From: Bacteroidota bacterium
GTDB taxonomy: Bacteria > Bacteroidota > Bacteroidia > NS11-12g > UBA9320
Direction: 5' to 3'
DNA: 64,000 bases
Assembly: GCA_002746305.1 (NCBI GenBank)
Contig: NVWV01000002.1
Span: forward strand, 355,737-419,736
The notes below the pieces were generated by a model, which saw nothing but the letters and a program-made list of their open reading frames with translations, had not been told where the DNA came from and did no database searches. Shown piece by piece: positions 36,060-44,374 of this stretch (position 1 is the first letter of the stretch; each line of letters begins with the position of its first letter). A program made the translations under genes and the position numbers.

Positions 36060-36869
36060 TTAATATCTAATTACCTTTTTCTTCATAACTATTTCACCTT
36101 TTGACTTAGCAATAATATGATAAATCCCAGATAAAGGAAGGTCAATAGGTATCCCCTGTTCATTAAATCTATCTATTATCTCAATCAACTCTCCAATTGC
36201 ATTGTAGACAAGTAAATTAACAGCTCCTGGTTTTTGAAATTTAACTGTAACACTTCTAAATGTTGGATTTGGAAATATGGTTGGTATCTCAGGCTTGATA
36301 TTATAAATATTAGCGAATTCAAAGTGTTCAAGTTCTACCAAATCTACAAGGCCCTTGGTGTAATTTGAATCATCGGGATAATTCCAAGAACTAGGATAGC
36401 CACCGGTGGTTATAATGATACTAGCATATTTGGAGTTTGTTCCAGACTTAAGTTGCAGATCATTGTTATGCCATTTATCAAGATCCCAGTCACTGTGAAA
36501 GATACCATGTGTATATACACTATCCGCACTATAAAAACGTAAACCTAAAGTAATACCCAGATTTTGATTTTGATTTACACCCGAGTAAAATAATACTCTC
36601 GCTCTGGTTTCAAAAGAATCACCAGGGGTTATTTCAATAAAAGGAGTTTCTAGCGATACGTATGTGCTATCACTCTGATCATTTATGCTCAAGCAGTAGT
36701 CCCCGTGAAATGCACTAGAAGAATCTATAGTTAAAAGAGAAGTATCTCCCCTTATTATCCAAGAGGACGGTAAACCATCATTAAATTCTTCGAAACTTGC
36801 ATTTGGAATTATTTGTGCATGAAGATATAAGCTCCAAATTGTGAATAGAATAGTTAGTATGTTTCTCAT
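36060..36869 (-). CDS. Secreted protein with CBM-like domain and type A T9SS sorting domain
   Basis: A 269-residue exported protein. After the signal peptide (cleaved near LHAQ, residue 19) the first 165 residues look like a jelly-roll carbohydrate-binding module: N-terminal IIPNASFEEFNDGLPSSW and later DSFETRARVLFYS, IIITTGGYPSSWNYPD. The final 70 residues hold the sorting domain (FPNPTFRSVTVKF, LSGIYHIIAKSKGE). Without a catalytic domain it is more likely a binding or adhesive protein than an enzyme. Confidence 0.7.
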   Translation of the reverse strand: MRNILTILFTIWSLYLHAQIIPNASFEEFNDGLPSSWIIRGDTSLLTIDSSSAFHGDYCLSINDQSDSTYVSLETPFIEITPGDSFETRARVLFYSGVNQNQNLGITLGLRFYSADSVYTHGIFHSDWDLDKWHNNDLQLKSGTNSKYASIIITTGGYPSSWNYPDDSNYTKGLVDLVELEHFEFANIYNIKPEIPTIFPNPTFRSVTVKFQKPGAVNLLVYNAIGELIEIIDRFNEQGIPIDLPLSGIYHIIAKSKGEIVMKKKVIRY

Positions 36870-37471
36870 TGAAGTACAATTAATATTTACACAATTTTAA
36901 GACAATATATTATGAATCACATGATACTTTACAGTTTGGGTATTTGATTTTATAAACGTCTTGGTTTCTAGGTCTCCTAGCAAGAAAGCATGAGAAATCA
37001 CTTAAGCAGGAACTGTCTACGGATGAACATGCTATCTTGCTAAAGCCGGCAAAGAGGCTTTACTGTTGTTGCCCACCGCTAATTGAAACGTGCCAAAAGG
37101 AGATTTTCTTGGAGTGAATATTTCCTAAAATAAACAAGTCACCCATACCCAAAACGACAAAAATATCCTTTGAGCCTCGTGAAGGAAGCTACACACAATA
37201 AGTCTTCAATAGACTTTGTTGTGTGTGTGTGTTAGAGCAAAATAAAAATACCCTCGGACTATCAAACGACAGATATCCATAACGACAGGATTCAAAGAAT
37301 TTGAATCAGCTCAGAGAACATTTGCAGGAATAGAAATCATAAACATTATCAGAAAGAATCAACTTACAAATCCAAGGAAAAGTTGGTTTTCTACATTCAA
37401 GTCTTTGGCTGCGTAACAAAATAATAATTCCACTACTTTTGGAAACTGAGAGGATTAATGCGACAGTACCT
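36870..37471. other. Intergenic region without recognisable gene; contains a hairpin
   Basis: About 600 bases with no supported open frame. The clearest structure is a stem at 37191-37231: CACACAA and AGTCT pair with AGACT and TTGTGTG, without a T-run. The rest shows no repeat matching other parts of the window. Confidence 0.4.
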
Positions 37472-37479
37472 TAAATTTG
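37472..37479 (+). promoter_or_regulatory. -7 promoter element of the band-7 lipoprotein gene
   Basis: TAAATTTG fits TAnnTTTG, 36 bases before the chosen ATG. A TTG start at 37477 would lie inside it and is therefore rejected. Confidence 0.5.
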
Positions 37480-37515
37480 CACAACATGCCACATATAACC
37501 AGTAGTAAAAATAAA

Positions 37516-38313
37516 ATGAAGAAAATTAATTACACAATTGCAATTCTTGCATTACTTGTTTCAGCTTGTACAGGAGTAGATTCTGGACATAGAGGCGTAG
37601 AAGTCTCTTGGGGAGGAGAAACTAACAAAGAAACTGTCTATCCTGAAGGACTGAGCACTGGAGTCCATTGGCTATGGGATGATATGATTCAATATGATAT
37701 TAGAGAAAAAACGATGTCAAGAGTGTTTGAATTTAATGATAACAACAACATGACAACAACGGTAGAATTAGCTCTTGATTATAATCTTAATCCCGATAAA
37801 GTAAATCTTCTTCACATGAAGATAACAGATGTCGAAACTAAAATCCTAAAGACATTAAAATCAGCTGGTAAAGAGGTTGTGCCTCAATATTCAGCTGTAG
37901 AGCTTAACATTACCAAAAGAGCTGAAGCTGAAAAAAAATTAGCTAAAATAATGTCTGAAGAACTACCTGAATTTTACGTTGAGTTTGCAAGAATTCAAAT
38001 GACCGATGTTGATATTCCTGTACCAGTAGCTAAATTAGCTGAAGAAACAGCAGTTCAATTAGGAAAGAATAAGTTGGCAGAAAAAAAAGAAGCTGAACAA
38101 GCCGCGTTAGCAAAAGCTAAAGTAGCTACAGCTCAAGGCAATTTTGATGCTGCTGTTCTAGATGCAAAAACAAAGAAGCTTTTGTCTACTCCTGCAATAT
38201 TAAAACTAAAGCAGCTGGATATAGATATGACTTGGGCTCGAAGCGGTAAATCCAAGTATGGAGAAAACAACATATTTGGGGCAGGCACTACGGTCATAAA
38301 GGGACTTAAGTAA
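37516..38313 (+). CDS. SPFH/band-7 domain lipoprotein
   Basis: ATG at 37516 gives a signal peptide ending VSAC (Cys18); an alternative ATG at 37486 would add ten polar residues. The 265-residue product has the SPFH fold: GHRGVEVSWGG at the start of the domain, then MTTTVELALDYNLNPDKVN, and a long basic/acidic helix (AEETAVQLGKNKLAEKKEAE) ending in the family AQGNFDAAVLDAKTKKLL. SPFH proteins build ring or cage assemblies at membranes, as HflK/C and prohibitins. The lipid anchor puts this one on the periplasmic side or outer membrane. Confidence 0.83.
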   Translation: MKKINYTIAILALLVSACTGVDSGHRGVEVSWGGETNKETVYPEGLSTGVHWLWDDMIQYDIREKTMSRVFEFNDNNNMTTTVELALDYNLNPDKVNLLHMKITDVETKILKTLKSAGKEVVPQYSAVELNITKRAEAEKKLAKIMSEELPEFYVEFARIQMTDVDIPVPVAKLAEETAVQLGKNKLAEKKEAEQAALAKAKVATAQGNFDAAVLDAKTKKLLSTPAILKLKQLDIDMTWARSGKSKYGENNIFGAGTTVIKGLK

Positions 38314-38520
38314 CTTACGCCATACTAACCTTTAAGGGAATGCAATAAATGTATGATATCTATTGTAGTGATAAAATGAGGTAGTGCATCGAAAGGAAGA
38401 AAAGGAAGGAATACCAACAGAGCTGAGTTTAACAGTTAGGAGAAATAGATAATCATTATGTCAATCCTGATAATTTATTAACAGGAATCAATTGGGATTT
38501 CTCTAATCAACTATTTTAAA

Positions 38521-38528
38521 TATTTTTG
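38521..38528 (+). promoter_or_regulatory. -7 promoter element close to the 38534 start
   Basis: TATTTTTG fits TAnnTTTG and ends five bases before the ATG, which suggests a leaderless mRNA. Confidence 0.4.
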
Positions 38529-38533
38529 GATGA

Positions 38534-39601
38534 ATGAATAATGCTCTAGCACCGTTTAGTTGTAAATACACGCCCCAGATTCCTGAATTACTAAGTAGGT
38601 TAAACTGCTCAATTGCTATATCTACCTACCAAGCAGGTAAACTTATTTTCATCTCACCCCAAGACGATAGTTCTTTGGTACAATTACCGCGAACCTTTAG
38701 TAAACCTATGGGCATAGCTCTAGATGAGAATGGGGAGAAACTAGCTTTGGCCACAAAAGACGAAATACTCATCTTTGCGAACTCAAAGAACCTGGCCACT
38801 CATTACCCAAAATCTCCCAATAAGTATGACGGGCTTTATCTCCCACGGGTCACTTATCACACAGGACCATTAGACATACACGATTTATCCTTTGGCAAAG
38901 ACCAACGGCTGTTTGCTGTCAATACACTCTTCTCGTCCGTAGTAGAAATAGACGACCAGTATAATTTTAAACCGTATTGGACACCGCCGTTCATAGATGA
39001 AATGGTATCTGAAGATCGGTGCCACTTGAATGGCATGGCATTACAGAACGGGCTTCCTAAGTACATTACAGCTTTCAATCAAGGTAACAAAGCTGGAAGC
39101 TGGAGAGAAAACATAACGACAACTGGAGTACTCATGGATGTAGAGTCCAATGAAACTATATTAGATGGTCTTGGCATGCCGCACAGTCCACGAATCTTTA
39201 ATGATGAGATATATGTCCTTTTATCCGCTAAAGGAGAACTTATAAAAGTAAACAAAGAATCGGGAACTTATGATGTAGTGACTAAGGTAGAAGGATTTGT
39301 GCGGGGTATGGACTTATATAAAGATTATCTATTTATAGGTCTATCCAAACTCCGAAAGAATTCTTCAACTTTTGCCAAACTTGACTTTGTTGACCAGGCA
39401 CAAGAAGCAGGCATACTGGTCATACATTTACCCACTGGAAGTACAGTAGGTAAGATCACCTACCTCACTTCACTAGACGAAATATACGATATTCAATTAA
39501 TCCCCAACAAGATTCGTCCTAACATCTTAAACACTTTGAAACCAGATTATAAAGGCAGTCTAATGACCCCAGAAGATACTTTTTGGGCTAAGACGAATTA
39601 A
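38534..39601 (+). CDS. TIGR03032-family (DUF4915) protein
   Basis: A 355-residue soluble protein without signal peptide, with the family opening LNCSIAISTYQAGKLIFIS and the later HDLSFGKDQRLFAVNTLFS, CHLNGMALQNGLPKYITAFN and LGMPHSPRIFNDEIYVLLS. The repeated short strands suggest a six-bladed beta-propeller. No reaction is established for this family; in many genomes it sits near glycosyl or peptide modification genes, but here it has no such neighbour. A -7 element lies right before the ATG. Confidence 0.8.
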   Translation: MNNALAPFSCKYTPQIPELLSRLNCSIAISTYQAGKLIFISPQDDSSLVQLPRTFSKPMGIALDENGEKLALATKDEILIFANSKNLATHYPKSPNKYDGLYLPRVTYHTGPLDIHDLSFGKDQRLFAVNTLFSSVVEIDDQYNFKPYWTPPFIDEMVSEDRCHLNGMALQNGLPKYITAFNQGNKAGSWRENITTTGVLMDVESNETILDGLGMPHSPRIFNDEIYVLLSAKGELIKVNKESGTYDVVTKVEGFVRGMDLYKDYLFIGLSKLRKNSSTFAKLDFVDQAQEAGILVIHLPTGSTVGKITYLTSLDEIYDIQLIPNKIRPNILNTLKPDYKGSLMTPEDTFWAKTN

Positions 39602-39612
39602 TCCCATTTTAC

Positions 39613-39620
39613 TATATTTG
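39613..39620 (+). promoter_or_regulatory. -7 promoter element of the FG-GAP gene
   Basis: TATATTTG fits TAnnTTTG, 17 bases before the ATG. Confidence 0.5.
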
Positions 39621-39637
39621 TCAAATAACGTATTACT

Positions 39638-40948
39638 ATGAAACAGTATCATTACTCTCGAAAAACAAGACAACTCCGAAATAGTGTAGTAGAGCTAGAT
39701 AAAACAATAGCAGAATCTCATGGGACACTTAACGACAAGATAAAATCACTAATTGTAAAAATTAAGCATCTGATAGCTGAGCTACAGTCACACTTGGGGA
39801 TTCTAAAGCTTAAGCACATTCTAGGTGCCACAGCGGTTTTCTTTGGACTAAATGTTAATGCACAAAATTTTGATAAACCAGTACAGAATCCATTTGGTAT
39901 TACAAACACTTATCAATTGGCAATGCCCACTGCGGTAGATTTAGATGGTGATGGAGATTTTGATTTGATGGTAGGTGAATACTATGGGAATTACGTCTAT
40001 TTTGAAAATACAGGGACTAAATCAAATCCTCAATTTGCAGGGCCTTCTAAAAACCCTTTCGGTTTAGTGGCAAATGGTGGCTACTTTGGTGCTCCAACCT
40101 TTACAGATTTGGATAATGACGGAGATCAAGATATGCTCACAGGAGGATATTATGGAGCTCAAGTATACTATGAAAATACAGGAACTTCTTTGGTTCCTAG
40201 CTTTGCCACGCCGGTGACGAACCCTTTTGGCCTCGATTCTACAGAAGAATACTCCATTCCTAAGTTTGTGGATATTGACGGAGATGGGGATCAAGATTTA
40301 ATGATATCGGAGTACTATGGTAATCTCGTGTACTACAAAAATACAGGAACAAAAAGCAGTCCACAGTTCACAAAATCGGGAACTAATATGTTTGGTATTG
40401 TTATACCTGCTCAAACTTACGTAGCGTTCCCCGAATTTGCCGATTTAGATGATGATGGTGATTTAGATTTACTTCTTGGTCAATATGACGGTGCTTTAGC
40501 ATACTTTGAAAATACAGGAACAGCTACTAATCCAGCATTTGCAAATCATGTAATCAATCCATTTGATCTAGACAGTGCATATTACTTTGCCGCTCCTGCG
40601 TTTGTAGATATAGATGATGATGGTGACTTAGACTTACTAGTAGGAGAATACTATGGCAATATTCAGTTTTATAAAAACACACAATTGGTGTCTTCTATAA
40701 ATAGATGGCAGCTAGATAATATTGAGGTTTCTATCTATCCTAATCCCGCTCAAGATTTCATATCTATAGACACCAAGTTTAAAAGCAATAAGATAAGTAT
40801 ATTGAACGCTCAAGGACAACTAGTCTTGCAGAGTTTAGACTCACCACAAACTAAAATAGATATCTCTGCATTGCTAAGAGGTCAGTACTACATTAAACTT
40901 GAGAATGAGGATGGCAATGTAGCGTCTACTTCATTTGTTAAATTATAA
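39638..40948 (+). CDS. FG-GAP/VCBS repeat surface protein with type A T9SS domain
   Basis: A 436-residue protein. Residues about 78-350 carry five repeats of about 55-60 residues, each with a calcium-binding-like loop (DLDGDGDFDLMVG, DLDNDGDQDML, DIDGDGDQDLM, DLDDDGDLDLLLG, DIDDDGDLDLLVG) and YFENTGT, as in FG-GAP/VCBS propeller proteins. The last 75 residues are a sorting domain (IYPNPAQDFISIDT, LLRGQYYIKLENEDG). Oddly, the hydrophobic signal core (HILGATAVFFGLNVNAQ) begins only at about residue 60, after a charged, coiled-coil-like extension. Likely calcium-stabilised and exposed on the cell surface. Confidence 0.78.
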   Translation: MKQYHYSRKTRQLRNSVVELDKTIAESHGTLNDKIKSLIVKIKHLIAELQSHLGILKLKHILGATAVFFGLNVNAQNFDKPVQNPFGITNTYQLAMPTAVDLDGDGDFDLMVGEYYGNYVYFENTGTKSNPQFAGPSKNPFGLVANGGYFGAPTFTDLDNDGDQDMLTGGYYGAQVYYENTGTSLVPSFATPVTNPFGLDSTEEYSIPKFVDIDGDGDQDLMISEYYGNLVYYKNTGTKSSPQFTKSGTNMFGIVIPAQTYVAFPEFADLDDDGDLDLLLGQYDGALAYFENTGTATNPAFANHVINPFDLDSAYYFAAPAFVDIDDDGDLDLLVGEYYGNIQFYKNTQLVSSINRWQLDNIEVSIYPNPAQDFISIDTKFKSNKISILNAQGQLVLQSLDSPQTKIDISALLRGQYYIKLENEDGNVASTSFVKL

Positions 40949-41220
40949 AAGACTAACAGACATACAGTATAATATACCCTGCAAATTTTGTGGATGGGTA
41001 ATGTATTAAACATGTCACTTCTAAATCAGGATATAATCTTCTGATAGTCACTGAGGAAAAAATTTATTGCACTAATGTTTGTGTTGGGTCATATTAAGCT
41101 CACGACAATCTCAAATCTCAATTGCGTTAAGCGTTCAAATCCTCAACAAGGGCTAGTAAATGCTACAAAGGTTGATGTTTGACTCTACTTGACGAGTGTC
41201 TCCCGAATTTCTAAAAGTAC
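40949..41220. other. Intergenic region, nothing recognised
   Basis: No supported open frame, hairpin with T-run or repeat before the promoter of the next gene. Confidence 0.4.
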
Positions 41221-41228
41221 TATATTTG
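41221..41228 (+). promoter_or_regulatory. -7 promoter element of the GNAT gene
   Basis: TATATTTG fits TAnnTTTG, 45 bases before the ATG. Confidence 0.5.
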
Positions 41229-41273
41229 GCGAGAAACCCCTAACAGCAGACATCTATTAAAAGAATTGAGCAA

Positions 41274-41777
41274 ATGAACTTTAAACTCAGACCGTGGAGA
41301 AAAGATGATCTAGATAGTCTTGTTAAACATGCGAACAATGCCAACATTGCTCGCAATATTACCGATAGATTTCCGCACCCCTATACACTTGAAGCAGGAG
41401 AACAATTTATTGAACTCACCACTTCTCCTGAAAACTTAGATCGATTCAGAGTAATTGAGGTCGACGGAGAATTTGCCGGAGGTATAGGAATTCATCCTCA
41501 CGACGATATTTTTAGACTGAATGCAGAAATCGCTTATTGGTTGACAGAGCCCCTTTGGAACAAGGGTATAATTACTAAAGCCATTCAAGAAATGATACAC
41601 TATGGATTTACGCATTTTGGGGTTACCCGTATTTTCGGTACCGTTTTGGGGAGTAATTTGGGTTCTCAAAGAGTTCTTGAAAAAGCAGGATTCACTTTAG
41701 AAAACAAAATTTCAGATAGCATCATAAAATATGAAAAAGTAGAAGATTGCTTGATTTATGGAATCCGTAACGTTTAA
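41274..41777 (+). CDS. RimJ/RimL-type GNAT acetyltransferase
   Basis: A 167-residue single-domain GNAT. Motifs: LRPWRKDDLDSLVKHANN at the N-terminus, AEIAYWLTEPLWNKGIITKA with the acetyl-CoA loop (W-x-x-G-I-x-T-x-A), and LGSNLGSQRVLEKAGF at the end, as in Rim-type protein N-acetyltransferases and aminoglycoside-type relatives. The target is not known. The following T9SS gene begins 101 bp downstream. Confidence 0.87.
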   Translation: MNFKLRPWRKDDLDSLVKHANNANIARNITDRFPHPYTLEAGEQFIELTTSPENLDRFRVIEVDGEFAGGIGIHPHDDIFRLNAEIAYWLTEPLWNKGIITKAIQEMIHYGFTHFGVTRIFGTVLGSNLGSQRVLEKAGFTLENKISDSIIKYEKVEDCLIYGIRNV

Positions 41778-41878
41778 ACAATCCATTGCTGAATTGAAAA
41801 GTGTCAGTCCCCAAAAAACGTTCTCCCAAAACCTCTATTCTATTGATAATGCTTAATTTAGTAAGCTGTAAAGTAAGT

Positions 41879-44353
41879 ATGAAGACCTTTTTACGCCTCA
41901 TTGCTATAGTTCTATTGGCTTGTTCCATACAATCGTATGGGCAAAAACAAGGAAACATATGGTACTTTGGTCAATTTGCAGGTATTGACTTTAATACCGA
42001 TCCGCCTACTGCTTTAACAGGTAAAATGTCTACAACAGAGGGGTGTGCAACGATTGCTGATGTTAACGGTAATCTATTGTTCTATAGCGACGGAACATCG
42101 GTTTGGGACAAGTCCCATACCATCATGTCGAACGGATTAGATTTGGGAGGTCATAGCAGTAGCACACAATCTGCGGTTGTTATTGGCAAACCTGGAAACC
42201 CCAATATTTACATCATTTTCACCATTTCTATTTTGAGAACAGGTGATGGCTTAAAGTACTCAGAAGTGGATATGACTCTTAACGGTGGTCTGGGAAATGT
42301 AAATACTGTTAAAAATGTAGATATTGTCAAATCTACTTGTGAAAAAATCACGGTAATACAACATAAAAATGAAAGAGATTTTTGGGTAGTTACGCAACTA
42401 TATGGTGCTACAGAGAATAAATTTCAAACCTACTTGTTTACCAAAAATGGAATATCAAGCACTCCTGTCGTAACAAATTTGGGAGACAAAATTTTTGGAA
42501 ACAGCATACATTCTATTGGATATCTAAAAGGATCTAGTGACGGTAAAAAACTGGTGTCTGCTAATACCAATAAGGGGACAGTAGAGCTCTTTGACTTTAA
42601 TAATGCCACTGGAGAAATTTCAAATCTTGTAACACTTACAGGTTATACCGATGATAAACCGTATGGAGTTGAATTCTCACCTAATAATAAGCTTTTATAC
42701 GTATCAGAAACAAGTAGAAGAGCGAATGTCTATCAATACGATATTACTTCAGGCAATAAAACAACGATAGCCTCTTCCAGAGTAACCGTTGGTTCATTCA
42801 GTAATTTCTTGGGAGCTTTACAACTTGCACCCAATAAGAAAATCTATCTTGCCATATACAATATATCTAGTTTGGCAGTTATTGAACAACCAAACAATAA
42901 GGGAATTGCTTGCAGCTTTAAGAAAGACGGGATGAATCTTGCTGGACCCAAATCCTTTTTAGGTCTTCCTACCTTTCACAATGCAATTGTAGAACCTGTA
43001 CCAGACCTCAAGATTACAGGTTTATGCTTTGATGATCTAACAGAATTTGAACTTACATCCAATGTAGCTTTTAACTCCGTAAAATGGGACTTTGGAGATC
43101 CAGCCAGCACTAGTAATTCATCTGTAGCTCACAAACCTTCTCATAAATTTACAGATTCTGGGTGGTTTCATATTACAACCATTGTAACCTACCCTACTTT
43201 AAAAGACACCATTCAGGATTCCGTATACATATACAAACTGCCTAAACTAGAACTCGGTAATGATACTTCTCTATGTACAGGAGAGACCCTCTTTCTTAAA
43301 CTTGATAAACCTGATTTAGACTTTACTTGGCAGGACAACTCAACTTTAGATAACTTCTCAGTAATATCTTCTGGTTTATATTGGGTGGAGTACAGTGCAT
43401 ACGAGTGTTCAAATTCAGATTCTATTCTTGTAGATTTCTATGAGAGTCCAGAGGTCAGTCTCGGAAATGATACCTTTATGTGTGAAGGTGAAGAATTTAT
43501 TCTTCTTACTGAATCCAAAAATGCCAAGACTTTTAAATGGCAGGACAATAGCACTTTAGACCAATTAAAAGTAAGTTCTGGGGGAACATATATAGTAACA
43601 GCTTTCAACACCGCCTGTGAGGCATCAGACACCATTGAAATAAAAGAGTACAAAGTTCCCAAACTTGAATTAGGAAAAGATACTGCCCTCTGCATTGGAG
43701 ATACCCTAAAACTTCAAATAGATCCTTTGGGTAACCCTGTACTTTGGAATGACGGTTCCACAAGTTCTAGTATAGTAGCTCGTGGTGCTGGTATTTATAA
43801 AGTAACTGTAAAAGCAGATCTGTGTAGCGTAAGTGACAGTATTACGATTATAGAAAACAGGTCTCCTGATTTTGACTTGTCCAAGGACACCATTTTATGT
43901 ATCGGAAAAACAAAGATACTTGAAGCCACGTGCCTAGGTGGCATCTACTTTTGGAATGATGGATCTACGGACTCCATTCTAGAGGTTTCACAGCCTGGTA
44001 CGTATTGGGTTTCTGCCACCAATAACTGTGATTCTAAGTCTGATACGGTCACTATAAAGGAAGTAGACTGTACCTGTTACCTAAAAATGGCAAATGCATT
44101 CACTCCCAATCATGATAATCTGAATGAGACGTTTTCACCTACTTACATCTCTTGTCAGTTTAGAGAGTATCATTTTCAAGTATATAGCCTTTGGGGAGAA
44201 CAACTTTTCTCATCACGGAACCAATTTGATAAATGGGACGGTACATACAAAGGGAAGATTGCTCAAAATGGAACCTATGTATATGTTCTCAATTATATAG
44301 ACCAAGATGGTATCCAAAAATCACTAAAAGGTACGGTAACCCTGCTTCGATAG
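41879..44353 (+). CDS. Large repeat surface protein with PKD and type B T9SS domain
   Basis: ATG at 41879 is preferred over an upstream GTG because it starts the signal peptide (KTFLRLIAIVLLACSIQSYG). The 824-residue product begins with a beta-propeller-like part of about 380 residues (QGNIWYFGQFAGIDFNT, LYVSETSRRANVYQYDI), then a PKD-like domain (VKWDFGDPAST), then four Ig-like repeats with LELGNDTSLC, DNSTLD and DGSTSS patterns. The last 90 residues form the CHU_C-like domain (ANAFTPNHDNLNETF, YSLWGEQLFSS, GTVTLLR). Same architecture class as the 33192 gene; likely a surface adhesin. Confidence 0.82.
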   Translation: MKTFLRLIAIVLLACSIQSYGQKQGNIWYFGQFAGIDFNTDPPTALTGKMSTTEGCATIADVNGNLLFYSDGTSVWDKSHTIMSNGLDLGGHSSSTQSAVVIGKPGNPNIYIIFTISILRTGDGLKYSEVDMTLNGGLGNVNTVKNVDIVKSTCEKITVIQHKNERDFWVVTQLYGATENKFQTYLFTKNGISSTPVVTNLGDKIFGNSIHSIGYLKGSSDGKKLVSANTNKGTVELFDFNNATGEISNLVTLTGYTDDKPYGVEFSPNNKLLYVSETSRRANVYQYDITSGNKTTIASSRVTVGSFSNFLGALQLAPNKKIYLAIYNISSLAVIEQPNNKGIACSFKKDGMNLAGPKSFLGLPTFHNAIVEPVPDLKITGLCFDDLTEFELTSNVAFNSVKWDFGDPASTSNSSVAHKPSHKFTDSGWFHITTIVTYPTLKDTIQDSVYIYKLPKLELGNDTSLCTGETLFLKLDKPDLDFTWQDNSTLDNFSVISSGLYWVEYSAYECSNSDSILVDFYESPEVSLGNDTFMCEGEEFILLTESKNAKTFKWQDNSTLDQLKVSSGGTYIVTAFNTACEASDTIEIKEYKVPKLELGKDTALCIGDTLKLQIDPLGNPVLWNDGSTSSSIVARGAGIYKVTVKADLCSVSDSITIIENRSPDFDLSKDTILCIGKTKILEATCLGGIYFWNDGSTDSILEVSQPGTYWVSATNNCDSKSDTVTIKEVDCTCYLKMANAFTPNHDNLNETFSPTYISCQFREYHFQVYSLWGEQLFSSRNQFDKWDGTYKGKIAQNGTYVYVLNYIDQDGIQKSLKGTVTLLR

Positions 44354-44369
44354 GTCACTAACGACCTAT
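44350..44369. other. Short inverted repeat between convergent stop codons
   Basis: ATAGGTC and GACCTAT with a six-base loop, overlapping the stop codon of the 41879 gene and lying before the uvrA stop. It could be a weak bidirectional terminator. Confidence 0.45.
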
Positions 44370-44374
44370 ACAAT

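Noticed and set aside
37477..37515. TTG start for the band-7 lipoprotein.
   Set aside because: It lies within the -7 promoter element; the ATG at 37516 gives a proper lipoprotein signal.
39900..40690. Regular spacing of similar DNA segments about 180 bases long, which could suggest a repeat array.
   Set aside because: It is explained by the five FG-GAP/VCBS protein repeats with DxDGDGDxD loops.
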